From CALBZH01 sp964538515 (lineage in GTDB: Bacteria > Desulfobacterota > Syntrophobacteria > Syntrophobacterales > Syntrophobacteraceae), in NCBI GenBank assembly GCA_964538515.1, contig CAZIEW010000033.1:1-52564 (forward strand): a stretch of DNA of 52,564 nucleotides, written 5' to 3'. Within the stretch, counting starts at the first letter, position 1; every line of letters begins with the position of its first letter. A model generated the notes under the pieces. The model ran no database searches and was not told where the DNA came from. It was given only the letters and a program-made list of their open reading frames with translations. Position numbers and translations under genes: made by a program. Shown piece after piece: positions 42,866 to 51,791 of this stretch.

Positions 42866-45800
42866 TCAAGCCGACAACGCTTCGTCGATCTGCCGGTACA
42901 ACTGCCCGTGGCTGAAGCCAAGGAGCGTGATGGCCTCGGACGGACACGTCGCCGCGCATGTTCCGCACCCTTTGCACAGGGCCTGGTTGACCTCGCACTT
43001 TCCTTCCTGCTGCAGCTCACTGATGGCCCCGAAGGGACAGCACTCGAGGCAGGCACGGCATCCCACGCACAGCTCCTTGTTGATGGCGGCCACGACGCCA
43101 CCCGCGGCGATGAAATCGCGTGCAAGCACCGTGGACGCCCGCGATGCCGCCGCCTTGGCCTGAGCGATGCACTCTTCGGTCGGCTTAGGCCAGTGAGCGA
43201 GTCCCGCCACAAAGACTCCGTCCGTTGCAAAGTCGACCGGCCGAAGCTTCATGTGAGCCTCGAGGAAGAACCCTTCGGCGTTCAGCGGGACCTTGAACAT
43301 CTTGGCAAGGGCTTCCGCATCCCGAGTTTCGATGGCGCTGGCGAGCGTCACAATGTCCGGCCGCAGGGCCAGCTCCCGCTGCAGGATGGGGTCGAAGACG
43401 GTAACGCTCAGCCCGTCGTTGGAAACATCCACCACGGGCTTGCGCTCGAGGTCGAACCGGATGAAGAGAACCCCCTTGCGCCTGGCCTCCTGGTAGAGAT
43501 ATTCCCGCAGGCCGAAGGTGCGGATGTCGCGGTACAGGATGAAGACATCCATGCTCGGGTTGATTTCTTTGAGGCGCACCGCATTCTCGATGGAATGGCT
43601 GCAGCAGACGCGGCTGCAGTAGGGTCGATCGGGCTCCCGGGATCCAACGCACTGGATGAACACCGCCGATGTCGCCTTCATCACCTGGTCGTCCCGCGTC
43701 CGAATGGCTTCATCGAGGTCCAGGCTCCGGTAGATGCGCGAGCTCTGCCCGTAGCCGTATTCGGCCGGTTTGAGCGAGTGTGCGCCGGTTGCGATGATGG
43801 CGACCCCGTGATGGACTTCTCTCGGTTTTCCATCCACCAGGACCGATGAGCAGAAATTCCCGACAAAGCCCTTCACCGACTGGAGCTCGGCTTGCTTGAG
43901 CACCGTGACCCTCGGGTGCTGCTCCACTTTCGTGATGAGAGCGTCCAGATAGGGCCGCATCGGCTCGCCCGTCCAGACGGAGAGCAGTTTTTTCCCGTGT
44001 CCCCCGAGCCCTCCCGTTTTCTCGAGCAGCGTCACCGGGTAGCCCTGGTCTGCCAAGGCAAGCGCCGCCTCCATGCCGGCCACGCCTCCGCCCACGACCA
44101 GACCCGTCTTGGTGATGGGGAGTTTCATCTCCTGAACGGGAGTTTGCAGGGCGACACGGGCTACAGCCATCCGCACGAGGTCCTTGGCCTTCGTGGTGGC
44201 CGCCTCGGGGAAATCCTGGTGGACCCAGGAATTCTGGTCCCGGATGTTGGCGAGCTCGAAGAGGTACTTGTTGAGACCCGCCTCGCGGATCGTCTGTTGA
44301 AAGAGCGGCTCGTGGGTTCGGGGCGAGCAGGACGCCACGACCACCCGGTTCAGCTTGTGCTCCCGGATGACGTCTTTCATGCGCTCCTGCGTATCCTGAG
44401 AGCAGGTGAAGAGGCTCTCGTCCACGTAGGCGACGTTGGGGAGCGTCCGGGCGTATTCCTTGACGGCCGGGACGTCCACGACCGAGCCGATGTTGATGCC
44501 GCAGTGGCAGACGAACACGCCGATCCGGATTTCCTCGCCTTCGACGGGGGATTCGGGGATTTCTTCGACCTTGCGAATGAGGCTCCCGCGGGCCGGAGCC
44601 AGGAGCGCCGAGGTCTCAGCCGCGGCCGCGGAGGCTTCCATGACGGAAAGCGGAATGTCCTTGGGTCCCTGGAAGGCGCCGCACACGAAAATCCCGGGCC
44701 TCGACGTCGCAACCGGCGAGAAGGGAGACGTAGCGGCAAAGCGGCCGTCGTTGAGCGAAAGGGAAAGGCTGCGTGCCAGATCGACCACCTGCGGCTCGGC
44801 CTCAAGGCCTACCGAAAGCACGACCATGTCAAAGGTCTCTTCGACGCTCGATCCGTCCTCCAGCGTGTAGCGCAGCATGAGATCGTCGGTTCCCGTAACG
44901 CGATCGACCGAGTGCACTCGGGTCCGAATCACGCGGACGCCGTACTCGTCCCGCGCCCGGTCATAGTACTTCTCGAAGTCCTTGCCCGGGGTCCGCATGT
45001 CCATGAAGAAAATGGCGGTGTCGAGCGGTTGGTGGCTGTGCTCGCGGGCGATGACGGCCTCTTTGAGCGAAATCATGCAGCAGACGGCCGAGCAGTAGCC
45101 GTTGTCACAGTGGTTGATGTCTCTGGAGCCGACGCACTGGAGCCACGCGATCTTACCAGGCTCCTTGCCGTCCGACGGGCGGACGAAATGGCCGCTGGTC
45201 GGCCCGGACGGAGACAGAATCCGCTCCATCTCCATGGACGTGATGACGTTGGGGAAGTGCGCGTAGTGGTACGTGTCGAAGCGCTTCGGGTCGAACGGCC
45301 GGAACCCCGGAGCCAGGATGATGCTCCCCACGTTCAGGGTGAAGTCGAGATCCTGGTCCTCGAAGCTCACCGCCCCGGCAGGGCAGAATTTCTCGCAGGC
45401 CCGGCATTTGCCCTTCTTCTCGAAATAGATGCAGTGCTCCTTGTCGATGGCATATTTCAGGGGCACGGCCTGCGGATATTTGACGTACGCCGCTTTGCGC
45501 TTGCTGAGTCCCAGGTTGTAGGCGTCAGGCACCTTGCGGGGGCATTTTTCCGCACACAGGCCGCAGGCGATGCATTTGGCGACATCGATGTAGCGAGCCC
45601 TCTGGTGCAGGCTGACGGTGAAATCCCCCGCATCCCCCAGGACGTCCTTCACGTCGGTCAGGGTATGGATTTCGATGTTCGGGTGCCGTCCGCATTCCAC
45701 CAGCTTGGGCGACAAGATGCACATGGAGCAATCGTTGGTGGGAAAAGTCTTGTCGAGGGCGCTCATGACGCCGCCGATGGCCTCGCTGTTCTCCACCATA

Positions 45801-45907
45801 TGGACAAGATAGCCGGTGTCGGCCAGGTCGAGAGCCGCCTGGACACCGGCGATCCCGCCCCCGATGACCATGACCGAGCCGACTCGATCCGTCGTCGATG
45901 GGGACAT
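42866..45907 (-). CDS. hdrA: HdrA-type FAD iron-sulfur bifurcating subunit, double-flavin form
   Basis: A 1013-residue heterodisulfide-reductase A homologue. The N terminus has a FAD Rossmann motif GGGIAG at 16-21 and HdrA cysteines around 60-72. A ferredoxin motif follows at 112-122 (CIACGLCAEKC) with additional Cys in KGKCRACEKFCP. The central part has CHCGINIGSV. A second FAD module begins at GLVVGGGVAGMEAALAL (~610). Two 4Fe-4S clusters end the protein (CVGCRACLECCP and CKGCGTCAATCP, ~925-980). Typical HdrA is about 650 residues; this long form carries two HdrA-like flavin units and is the likely site of flavin-based electron bifurcation with ferredoxin. It follows nfnB by 13 bp. No Sec codon is needed; the frame is intact. 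Confidence 0.92.
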   Translation of the reverse strand: MSPSTTDRVGSVMVIGGGIAGVQAALDLADTGYLVHMVENSEAIGGVMSALDKTFPTNDCSMCILSPKLVECGRHPNIEIHTLTDVKDVLGDAGDFTVSLHQRARYIDVAKCIACGLCAEKCPRKVPDAYNLGLSKRKAAYVKYPQAVPLKYAIDKEHCIYFEKKGKCRACEKFCPAGAVSFEDQDLDFTLNVGSIILAPGFRPFDPKRFDTYHYAHFPNVITSMEMERILSPSGPTSGHFVRPSDGKEPGKIAWLQCVGSRDINHCDNGYCSAVCCMISLKEAVIAREHSHQPLDTAIFFMDMRTPGKDFEKYYDRARDEYGVRVIRTRVHSVDRVTGTDDLMLRYTLEDGSSVEETFDMVVLSVGLEAEPQVVDLARSLSLSLNDGRFAATSPFSPVATSRPGIFVCGAFQGPKDIPLSVMEASAAAAETSALLAPARGSLIRKVEEIPESPVEGEEIRIGVFVCHCGINIGSVVDVPAVKEYARTLPNVAYVDESLFTCSQDTQERMKDVIREHKLNRVVVASCSPRTHEPLFQQTIREAGLNKYLFELANIRDQNSWVHQDFPEAATTKAKDLVRMAVARVALQTPVQEMKLPITKTGLVVGGGVAGMEAALALADQGYPVTLLEKTGGLGGHGKKLLSVWTGEPMRPYLDALITKVEQHPRVTVLKQAELQSVKGFVGNFCSSVLVDGKPREVHHGVAIIATGAHSLKPAEYGYGQSSRIYRSLDLDEAIRTRDDQVMKATSAVFIQCVGSREPDRPYCSRVCCSHSIENAVRLKEINPSMDVFILYRDIRTFGLREYLYQEARRKGVLFIRFDLERKPVVDVSNDGLSVTVFDPILQRELALRPDIVTLASAIETRDAEALAKMFKVPLNAEGFFLEAHMKLRPVDFATDGVFVAGLAHWPKPTEECIAQAKAAASRASTVLARDFIAAGGVVAAINKELCVGCRACLECCPFGAISELQQEGKCEVNQALCKGCGTCAATCPSEAITLLGFSHGQLYRQIDEALSA

Positions 45908-45920
45908 ATTCAGATTCCTT

Positions 45921-47360
45921 TCACTGACTCAAGAATTCATGCATGGATGACGCGGCGAGCCGTCCTTCCCCCATGGCGCTGATGACGGTAGCACCCCCCG
46001 AGACGATGTCGCCGCCGGCCCACACGCGGGCCTTGGACGTCTTGCCGCCTTCGCCGACGATCACGGTGCCCCAGCGACTCGTCTCCAGATCGGGCGTGGT
46101 CGAGGCGATAAGCGGGTTCGGCGAGGTGCCGAGCGATACCACGGCCGTGTCCACGGCGAGCGTATACTGGCTCCCTTCGATGGGCACCGGCCGGCGGCGG
46201 CCGCTCGAGTCGGGCTCACCCAGCTTCATGCGCAGGAGCTCCATCGCGGCCACGTTGTTACGCCCGTCGCTGATGAAGCCGGTCGGGCTGCAGAGAAAAT
46301 GAAAGTGGATGCCTTCCTCCTCGGCGTTTTCGACCTCCTCGAGGCGCGCGGGCATCTCCTGGCGTGTGCGCCGGTAGATGACGTACACGTCCTGAGCCCC
46401 AAGGCGGACGGCGCACCGGGCGGCATCCATGGCGACGTTGCCGCCTCCGATCACGGCCACCCGCTTGCCCATCTTCACGGGTGTGGCGTAGTTCGGGTAG
46501 AGGTACGCCTTCATGAGGTTCGTCCGGGTCAGGAATTCGTTGGCGGAATACACCATGTTGAGGTTCTCGCCCGGCACGCGCAGAAACTGGGGAAGACCGG
46601 CTCCCGTGGCGAGGTAAACCGCTTGGTATTTCGTATTGAGGAGCTCATCGAGGCTGTAGTTGATCCCGATGACTGTATCGAGGCGGATGTCCACACCGAG
46701 GGACGCCACATATTGGACTTCCCGCTGAACAATCTCCTTGGGCAGCCGGAATTCCGGGATGCCGTACATCAGAACGCCGCCGGCCACGTGCAGGGCCTCG
46801 AACATGGTGACCTCATGGCCGCGGATGGCGAGATCAGACGCCACCGTGAGACCCGACGGACCCGTGCCCACCACCGCCACGCGCTTGCCCGTGGAAGGCG
46901 CGATCTCCGGGGTGCTGACCGCCCCTTCAATCCGCTCCCAGTCGGCGATGAACCGCTCGAGGCGTCCGATCGCGACCGGCGCTCCTTTCTTGTTCAAAGT
47001 GCAGGCGTTCTCGCACTGAAGCTCCTGGGGACAGACCCGCCCGCAGATTCCGGGGAGCGACGTCTTGGTCTTGAGAACCCGCGAGGCGCCTTCCATGTCG
47101 CCCTTCTGCAGCGCGAGGATGAAATCCGGAATGTCGATGTTGACCGGGCAACCCGCCTGGCAATTGCGCTTCTTGCACTGGATGCATCGATGGGCCTCTT
47201 CCATGGCCATCTCGTACGTGTAGCCCGTCGCCACTTCCTCGAAGTTGTGCTTTCGCTCCTCGGGTGACTGCTTGGGCATGTCGATCCGATTGAGGTTGAT
47301 CTTGGGCTTCTTCGCGCCGGGCTCGCCCTGGGCCGTCCCAGCTTTATCCGATCCGCTCAT
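45921..47360 (-). CDS. NfnB/GltD-like FAD NADPH-dependent oxidoreductase
   Basis: A 479-residue protein of the glutamate-synthase small-chain family, as found in NfnB/SudA. The N-terminal helical ferredoxin domain has two 4Fe-4S motifs (CIQCKKRNCQAGCP near 60 and ICGRVCPQELQCENACT near 105). An FAD motif VVGTGPSGL lies at ~165, an NAD(P) motif VIGGGNVAMDAARCAV at ~305, and a terminal FAD motif ARVWAGGDIVSGGATVI. No glutamate synthase large subunit is nearby; it pairs with the NfnA-like gene upstream. ATG 47360 follows AAGGAG by eight bases. The likely role is NAD(P)H-ferredoxin transhydrogenation feeding HdrA. Confidence 0.88.
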   Translation of the reverse strand: MSGSDKAGTAQGEPGAKKPKINLNRIDMPKQSPEERKHNFEEVATGYTYEMAMEEAHRCIQCKKRNCQAGCPVNIDIPDFILALQKGDMEGASRVLKTKTSLPGICGRVCPQELQCENACTLNKKGAPVAIGRLERFIADWERIEGAVSTPEIAPSTGKRVAVVGTGPSGLTVASDLAIRGHEVTMFEALHVAGGVLMYGIPEFRLPKEIVQREVQYVASLGVDIRLDTVIGINYSLDELLNTKYQAVYLATGAGLPQFLRVPGENLNMVYSANEFLTRTNLMKAYLYPNYATPVKMGKRVAVIGGGNVAMDAARCAVRLGAQDVYVIYRRTRQEMPARLEEVENAEEEGIHFHFLCSPTGFISDGRNNVAAMELLRMKLGEPDSSGRRRPVPIEGSQYTLAVDTAVVSLGTSPNPLIASTTPDLETSRWGTVIVGEGGKTSKARVWAGGDIVSGGATVISAMGEGRLAASSMHEFLSQ

Positions 47361-47380
47361 GCGTTGAGCTCCTTCCAAGA

Positions 47381-47547
47381 GAGGGTGTCGGGGGTCTGGT
47401 TTCAGGTGTCAGGTTTCGGCACTCGTACGTTGGATGCTGCGCTGCGCGAGAGAAACGGGCCGATCGGGACTTGCCCGCCTGCTGAACCTGCGGTCGTCGC
47501 AACAAGCAGTCCCCTCCTGACACCCGACACCTGAAAGCTGACACCTC
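47381..47547. repeat. inverted pair of GGTGTCAGGT-type intergenic repeats
   Basis: The region between nfnA and nfnB carries GGTTTCAGGTGTCAGGT near 47398-47414 and its inverted counterpart near 47517-47542 (CCGACACCTGAAAGC on the plus strand). Further GGTGTCnGG words flank both copies. It is REP-like, about 110 bp apart, and unrelated to the REP between hdrA and mvhD. It explains the 188-bp gap inside an otherwise compact operon. Confidence 0.65.
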
Positions 47548-47548
47548 T

Positions 47549-48394
47549 TTACCACTGCGAGCATCCGCGACACTGAAATCCCTGCTGGTGCACGCTTTCG
47601 TCGGCGTAGGTGCAGCGCCGCGCCATGAGCACTTCCCAGCCGTCGACCTCGTGTCCGTCGAACTCGGGGCCGTGCACGCAGGCGAACCGGTTGCTGCCCT
47701 TGACGCTCAGGCGGCAGGCCCCGCACATCCCGGTGCCGTCCACCATGAGCGGCGTCAGGTGGACGACGGTCTTGATGCCGAAGGGGCGGGTCAGTTCGCT
47801 GATCACCCGCATCAGACAGATGGACCCCATCACGACCACCCTGTGGACAGGCTCGTGGACGAGATTCCCGAGTAGCTTCCGCAAGGGGCGGGTGGTGCTG
47901 GTGGCCATGTCCTCGCCATTCTCGCCCACGGCCAGGATGACCCGATCGCTCACCGCCTCAATCTCCGATCGACCGAAGACACGCTCCCGGTCGGGAGACT
48001 GCAGGATGGTGGTGATGCGATTGCCCTTTTCCCTGTAAGCGTTGAGGATGGGGACCATGGCCGCTATGCCGTAGCCGCTCACCACCGCCACCACATGGCC
48101 GAAGGCGTCGACCTCGGCGGCCATCCCGAGCGGCCCCACGAAATGAGCCAATTGATCCCCGGGCTTCAAGGATGCCAGCTGCCGGGTCGTATTTCCGACC
48201 TCGATGTAGACGAATTCAACGGTTCCGGCCGCCGTGTCCCATCCGCTGATGGTGAAGGGAACGCGCTCGCCTTTTTCGTCGATGATCACGATCACAAACT
48301 GCCCCGGCTTGGCCTTTTCAGCCACTACCGGAGCCTTCACGGTCATGCGGTGAACCTTCGGTGCCAATTGTTCATGGGATGTAATGGGAAACAT
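47549..48394 (-). CDS. NfnA-like ferredoxin-NADP+ reductase subunit alpha
   Basis: A 281-residue FAD/NAD-binding flavoprotein of the SudB/NfnA (dihydroorotate-dehydrogenase electron-transfer, PyrK-like) class. The flavin-binding stretch RVPFTISGWD, the GPLGM phosphate-binding turn, the nucleotide domain (VVAVVSGYGIAAMVPIL) and the 2Fe-2S loop MCGACRLSV with later FACVHGPEFDGHEVDW-type sequence are in the expected order. Two more Cys end the protein (FQCRGCSQW). ATG 48394 has GAGGTG six bases upstream. It should form a heterodimer with the adjacent NfnB-like subunit. The link to HdrA and the FdhA-like protein is inferred from the operon. Confidence 0.88.
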   Translation of the reverse strand: MFPITSHEQLAPKVHRMTVKAPVVAEKAKPGQFVIVIIDEKGERVPFTISGWDTAAGTVEFVYIEVGNTTRQLASLKPGDQLAHFVGPLGMAAEVDAFGHVVAVVSGYGIAAMVPILNAYREKGNRITTILQSPDRERVFGRSEIEAVSDRVILAVGENGEDMATSTTRPLRKLLGNLVHEPVHRVVVMGSICLMRVISELTRPFGIKTVVHLTPLMVDGTGMCGACRLSVKGSNRFACVHGPEFDGHEVDGWEVLMARRCTYADESVHQQGFQCRGCSQW

Positions 48395-48427
48395 GAAAAT
48401 CACCTCTTTCGCGGGAACGGAGCTCGA

Positions 48428-51088
48428 TCAGCCGGTCACCGGCTCGCCGGCCTTTTCGACGCGGACACCAAGGATCAAGGGTGGAGAGCCCGGTTGTTCA
48501 GGCAACGCAAGCTGCCGCGTCGGCATAGCCACAAACCCTTCCGGGACGATCGGGTTGATGCCGAGGCGGCCTTCCCAGGTTTTTTCCAAGCAGGATACGC
48601 GGACAGTTTCTCCAGGCTCGAGACCCATCCGGAAGACATCGGCCGGATTCATTTCGATCTCGGCATCGGGGTAGAAGACGGTCGTTGCCTCCGGGGCGAG
48701 CAGCGGTCCAAGAAAATGGGGCTTGAGAGCTTCCTTGGGGACGATGCGCAGCGGGTGGCTCGAATCGACTACCGCCTGAGCCGTGGGTGGCTCCATCGGT
48801 TTCCATTCGGGCGGTCCGTTGCCGCAGTCGGGCGCTTTCTGCTTCACGGGCGAAGAGCAGCAACAGCAGCCCGATGCCGCCCGTTCCGGTTTCTTGACCA
48901 GGACGGTCCTCTCGGACATCTGCTGCCGGATGTCCTCCAGGAAGGCCTCATCGCTTTGCTTGGAAAACCCACCGACTTTCATCCTGGCTGCCAGTTCCTG
49001 GACCACCCAGAGGGCGGATCGACCTTCGCCTGAAGTTGAGGCGAGGCGGGGAATTTCGAGCGGCCGCCCGTCCCAAGCGGTGTAGGTGCCGCCTTTTTCA
49101 ACGGCTGATGCCATAGGGAGCACCAGGTGAGGCATGACTCCTCCCGTGACGGGCATCCTCACGTCGTGGAGCACCACAAGCTCAAGCTTGTCCAAATACG
49201 GTTGCAGGGCCTGAAAGGAGGACCGATCCGAGCTTTCCATGGCGACGTAAAGGGCTTTGATTTGGCCCGATGCCAGCAATTCGGTCATTGCGACGGACCC
49301 TTCTGCGGCTGATCTCCCGTTGCCGGGTGAAAGCTCGAAGAGAGGCGCGGTCATATCGAGACAGGAAGCGCCTTGGAGGTTGGAATCCCCATAAAGCGGG
49401 ATCATGCCCCCACCAGCTTTCCCGACGCTGCCAGTCAGGTACAGGAGAGCGATCATGGCTTGGGCCGCTTCCTGGGAGCACTGAGAAGCCAGCAAGCCCG
49501 GCCCGTACAGGATCGATACCGGCTTGTCCCCTTTAAAGAGGCATGCGGTTTCGAGCAGCTGCTCCCAGTGGATGCCGGTCAGCGAGGATACGGCCTCCGG
49601 ATCGAAAGGGGCGAGGTCCTGGCGGAGCTGGCTGACATATTGGGGTCGGCTCGCCTCGATCGAAGGATCGACACGCCCTTCGCGCAGGAGCAAATGCATG
49701 AGGCCGGAAATCAAGACGGCTTCGGTTCCGGGCGTGTAGCTGAGGCTCACGTCGGCAAATCGGCCGATGCCGACCGAGCATGGGTTGGCAGCGATGACTT
49801 TGGTCCCGCTCAGGGAAGCCTGGCGAAGGATCGTTCCGCCGATGGGGTGCGTCGCCGGCGGATTCACGCCGATAGCCAAGGCGACTCCGGTTTGGGGAAG
49901 GTCGGCCAATCGTCCGCGGAGACTGGCGGGATCCGGGCACCCGGCAAGGGTTTCCTCGATCACCGAATGTCCGGTCGGCGTGCAGCTGCCCACCAGGTTG
50001 GATCGCAGAACCGTGCGTGCGAACTTCTGCAGCACGAACAGCTCTTCATTGGTCAAACGGGCGTCTGTCAAGACAGCGGTTTCCCACGGGCCAAGACCTG
50101 ACAGGCGCCGCGCAAGCTCATCCAACGCGCCCGTCCAGTCCGTCTCGCGATAACGGCCGTTTTCGAGCACCATGGGCTTCTGGAGGCGGTCTGTACTCTG
50201 CAGGTGCTCCTTGAGCAGAAAACGACCCTGAACGCACGCCTGGCCGCCATTGGCAGCGGCACCGGGGGCGGGACGAGCTTGAACGATGGTCCCGGACGCT
50301 GTCGTCTCGAACGACATCGGGCAGTGAGCGCTGCAAAGCGGACAGATGGATCTTTGCCAGGAGCGGGGGAGCTCCTTTTTGTAGAGATCCATCACGATCT
50401 TGGTGAGCGCGTAGCAGGTTTCCGCAATCGCGTCCCGCGCTTGTCCCGCATAGGCAGAAAGCGGCTCTCTGAGCGCCGCTACCGGACACACGTCCACGCA
50501 AGCGCCGCAGAACTGGCACCCCGCATCCTGCAGGGACCGCCCAAAAGCCGTGCTGACCTCCTGCTTTCCGCCCGACTCCCGAAACACCAGCACCCCGGCC
50601 CCCCGCACTTCGTGGCAGACGCGGACGCACCGACCGCAGTGCACGCACAGCCTGGGGTCTCTTTCGAAATAGGAGCCCGCGGGCAGCGTCGCCGCTCGCC
50701 CACTCTCCGGCGGCCCGTAGGGAAAATCGATCCCGACCATCTCCACCAAGCGCTGCAGCTCGCAGGTGCCGTTGCGCGCACACCCAAGGCATTCCCTGGG
50801 GTGGTCCTGAAGGATGAGGCGCAGCATCTCCCGCCGGAAATCCAGAACCTTCGCCGTATCCGTCCTCACCCGCATGCCGTTTGCAACCGGGGTCGAGCAG
50901 GCGGCGGGGAGTCCCCGGGTGTCATCGACTTCCACGGCACACAGACGACAGGAGCCACTCGGCTTGAGCGAGGGGTGCGCGCAAAGACGCGGGATGCGAA
51001 TCCCTGCGCGGTCGCATGCCTCCAGAATGGTCTGATCGGCCTCCGCTTCCACTTCCAGATCATTGATCCACAGCTTGATCGAATTCAT
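48428..51088 (-). CDS. NuoG/FdhA-like iron-sulfur molybdopterin-fold protein lacking the FDH catalytic Cys/Sec
   Basis: An 886-residue protein. N terminus: 2Fe-2S motif (CAHPSLKPSGSCRLC), NuoG-type His-Cys3 cluster (HPRECLGCARNGTC) and two 4Fe-4S motifs (CVHCGRCVRVC, CQFCGACVDVC). The molybdopterin-oxidoreductase domain then has its own cluster (CPLCSAHC plus a later ACVQGRF). In formate dehydrogenases the next landmark is N-x-V-D-x-C-A-R-V-(U/C)-H. Here it reads NLVGSCTPTGH, so the position of the Mo-ligating Sec/Cys is Gly (residue 373). Near 741 an unusual CCCC run occurs, and the C-terminal MopB domain follows. ATG 51088 has GAGG five bases upstream. It may act as an electron-transfer scaffold, as NuoG does, or use another substrate. 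Calling it formate dehydrogenase would go beyond the sequence. Confidence 0.82.
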   Translation of the reverse strand: MNSIKLWINDLEVEAEADQTILEACDRAGIRIPRLCAHPSLKPSGSCRLCAVEVDDTRGLPAACSTPVANGMRVRTDTAKVLDFRREMLRLILQDHPRECLGCARNGTCELQRLVEMVGIDFPYGPPESGRAATLPAGSYFERDPRLCVHCGRCVRVCHEVRGAGVLVFRESGGKQEVSTAFGRSLQDAGCQFCGACVDVCPVAALREPLSAYAGQARDAIAETCYALTKIVMDLYKKELPRSWQRSICPLCSAHCPMSFETTASGTIVQARPAPGAAANGGQACVQGRFLLKEHLQSTDRLQKPMVLENGRYRETDWTGALDELARRLSGLGPWETAVLTDARLTNEELFVLQKFARTVLRSNLVGSCTPTGHSVIEETLAGCPDPASLRGRLADLPQTGVALAIGVNPPATHPIGGTILRQASLSGTKVIAANPCSVGIGRFADVSLSYTPGTEAVLISGLMHLLLREGRVDPSIEASRPQYVSQLRQDLAPFDPEAVSSLTGIHWEQLLETACLFKGDKPVSILYGPGLLASQCSQEAAQAMIALLYLTGSVGKAGGGMIPLYGDSNLQGASCLDMTAPLFELSPGNGRSAAEGSVAMTELLASGQIKALYVAMESSDRSSFQALQPYLDKLELVVLHDVRMPVTGGVMPHLVLPMASAVEKGGTYTAWDGRPLEIPRLASTSGEGRSALWVVQELAARMKVGGFSKQSDEAFLEDIRQQMSERTVLVKKPERAASGCCCCSSPVKQKAPDCGNGPPEWKPMEPPTAQAVVDSSHPLRIVPKEALKPHFLGPLLAPEATTVFYPDAEIEMNPADVFRMGLEPGETVRVSCLEKTWEGRLGINPIVPEGFVAMPTRQLALPEQPGSPPLILGVRVEKAGEPVTG

Positions 51089-51122
51089 CCTCACCTCGAA
51101 TAGAGCCTCAGCTCTGATGGCT

Positions 51123-51791
51123 TCATTGGCCGCGTCGCGGCGGATTGACGCGCCGCGCAGGCTCCCCTCCGGAGGAGCGTCCCGCGGCGGACAGGACTTG
51201 CCGGTGGTTTATCCGGTCGCCCGGCGTGCACAGGGCCGCAGAGGGATTGGATCCCACCCGGTTCCTAAAGCTCTGGATAGCCTCGATGGTATATTTCCTC
51301 ACCAACGCAGCCCGGTCGATTCCCCGCGATTCAAGGTCCTCGGCATAAGCCGGGTGCAATGGCGTGGGCGCAGGGGTTTCCATGAGCGATGCGTATTCGA
51401 GCGTGGCCGCGTCCATGACCACGTCGATGATGGAATGATCAGCCCGAGGGATGGTGTCGAGCCACCCCAACCGGCGCATGCACTCGAACCGCGCCTGGTC
51501 GGTGATGAAGAAATAGGCGTTCAGAAGCCTCGTCAGCCGATCGAAGGACTGGGTCTCAAAGTCGTACCCGCTTCCAAGACGGTGGGAGCTCATGAGAAGG
51601 TCGTAAACGCTGTGCTGGCTCTCTCGGCTTTCTTCCACGAAAAAAAGCAAAGCCCCATCCGGCAGGTCCGCCCATCGTGTGTGCTCATCGAGCTCCGCGA
51701 CGGAGCCGAACAGCCGCCTCCACTCCCGAAACCCTCTCTTCGCCGCTCTCCTGGCCTTCTGAGATGCCAGGGAAACCACCGCATCCATCAT
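51123..51791 (-). CDS. conserved-type hypothetical protein in the redox operon
   Basis: I do not recognise this 222-residue protein. It is mainly helical and soluble, without Cys motifs for clusters. A middle segment (LPDGALLFFVEESRESQHSVYDLLMSS) and a later LDTIPRADHSIIDVVMDA are its most structured parts. The C-terminal ~25 residues are Arg/Gly/Ser-rich. ATG 51791 is overlapped by the stop of the 57-residue frame upstream (ATGATG), and CGGAG lies upstream. The gene ends 35 bp before the NuoG/FdhA-like gene. A maturation, assembly or regulatory role in the complex is conceivable but unsupported by motifs. Confidence 0.65.
   Translation of the reverse strand: MMDAVVSLASQKARRAAKRGFREWRRLFGSVAELDEHTRWADLPDGALLFFVEESRESQHSVYDLLMSSHRLGSGYDFETQSFDRLTRLLNAYFFITDQARFECMRRLGWLDTIPRADHSIIDVVMDAATLEYASLMETPAPTPLHPAYAEDLESRGIDRAALVRKYTIEAIQSFRNRVGSNPSAALCTPGDRINHRQVLSAAGRSSGGEPARRVNPPRRGQ

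Noticed and set aside
43892..45982. 696-codon plus-strand frame opposite hdrA
   Set aside because: Antisense shadow of hdrA, whose flavin and cluster motifs are unmistakable on the minus strand.
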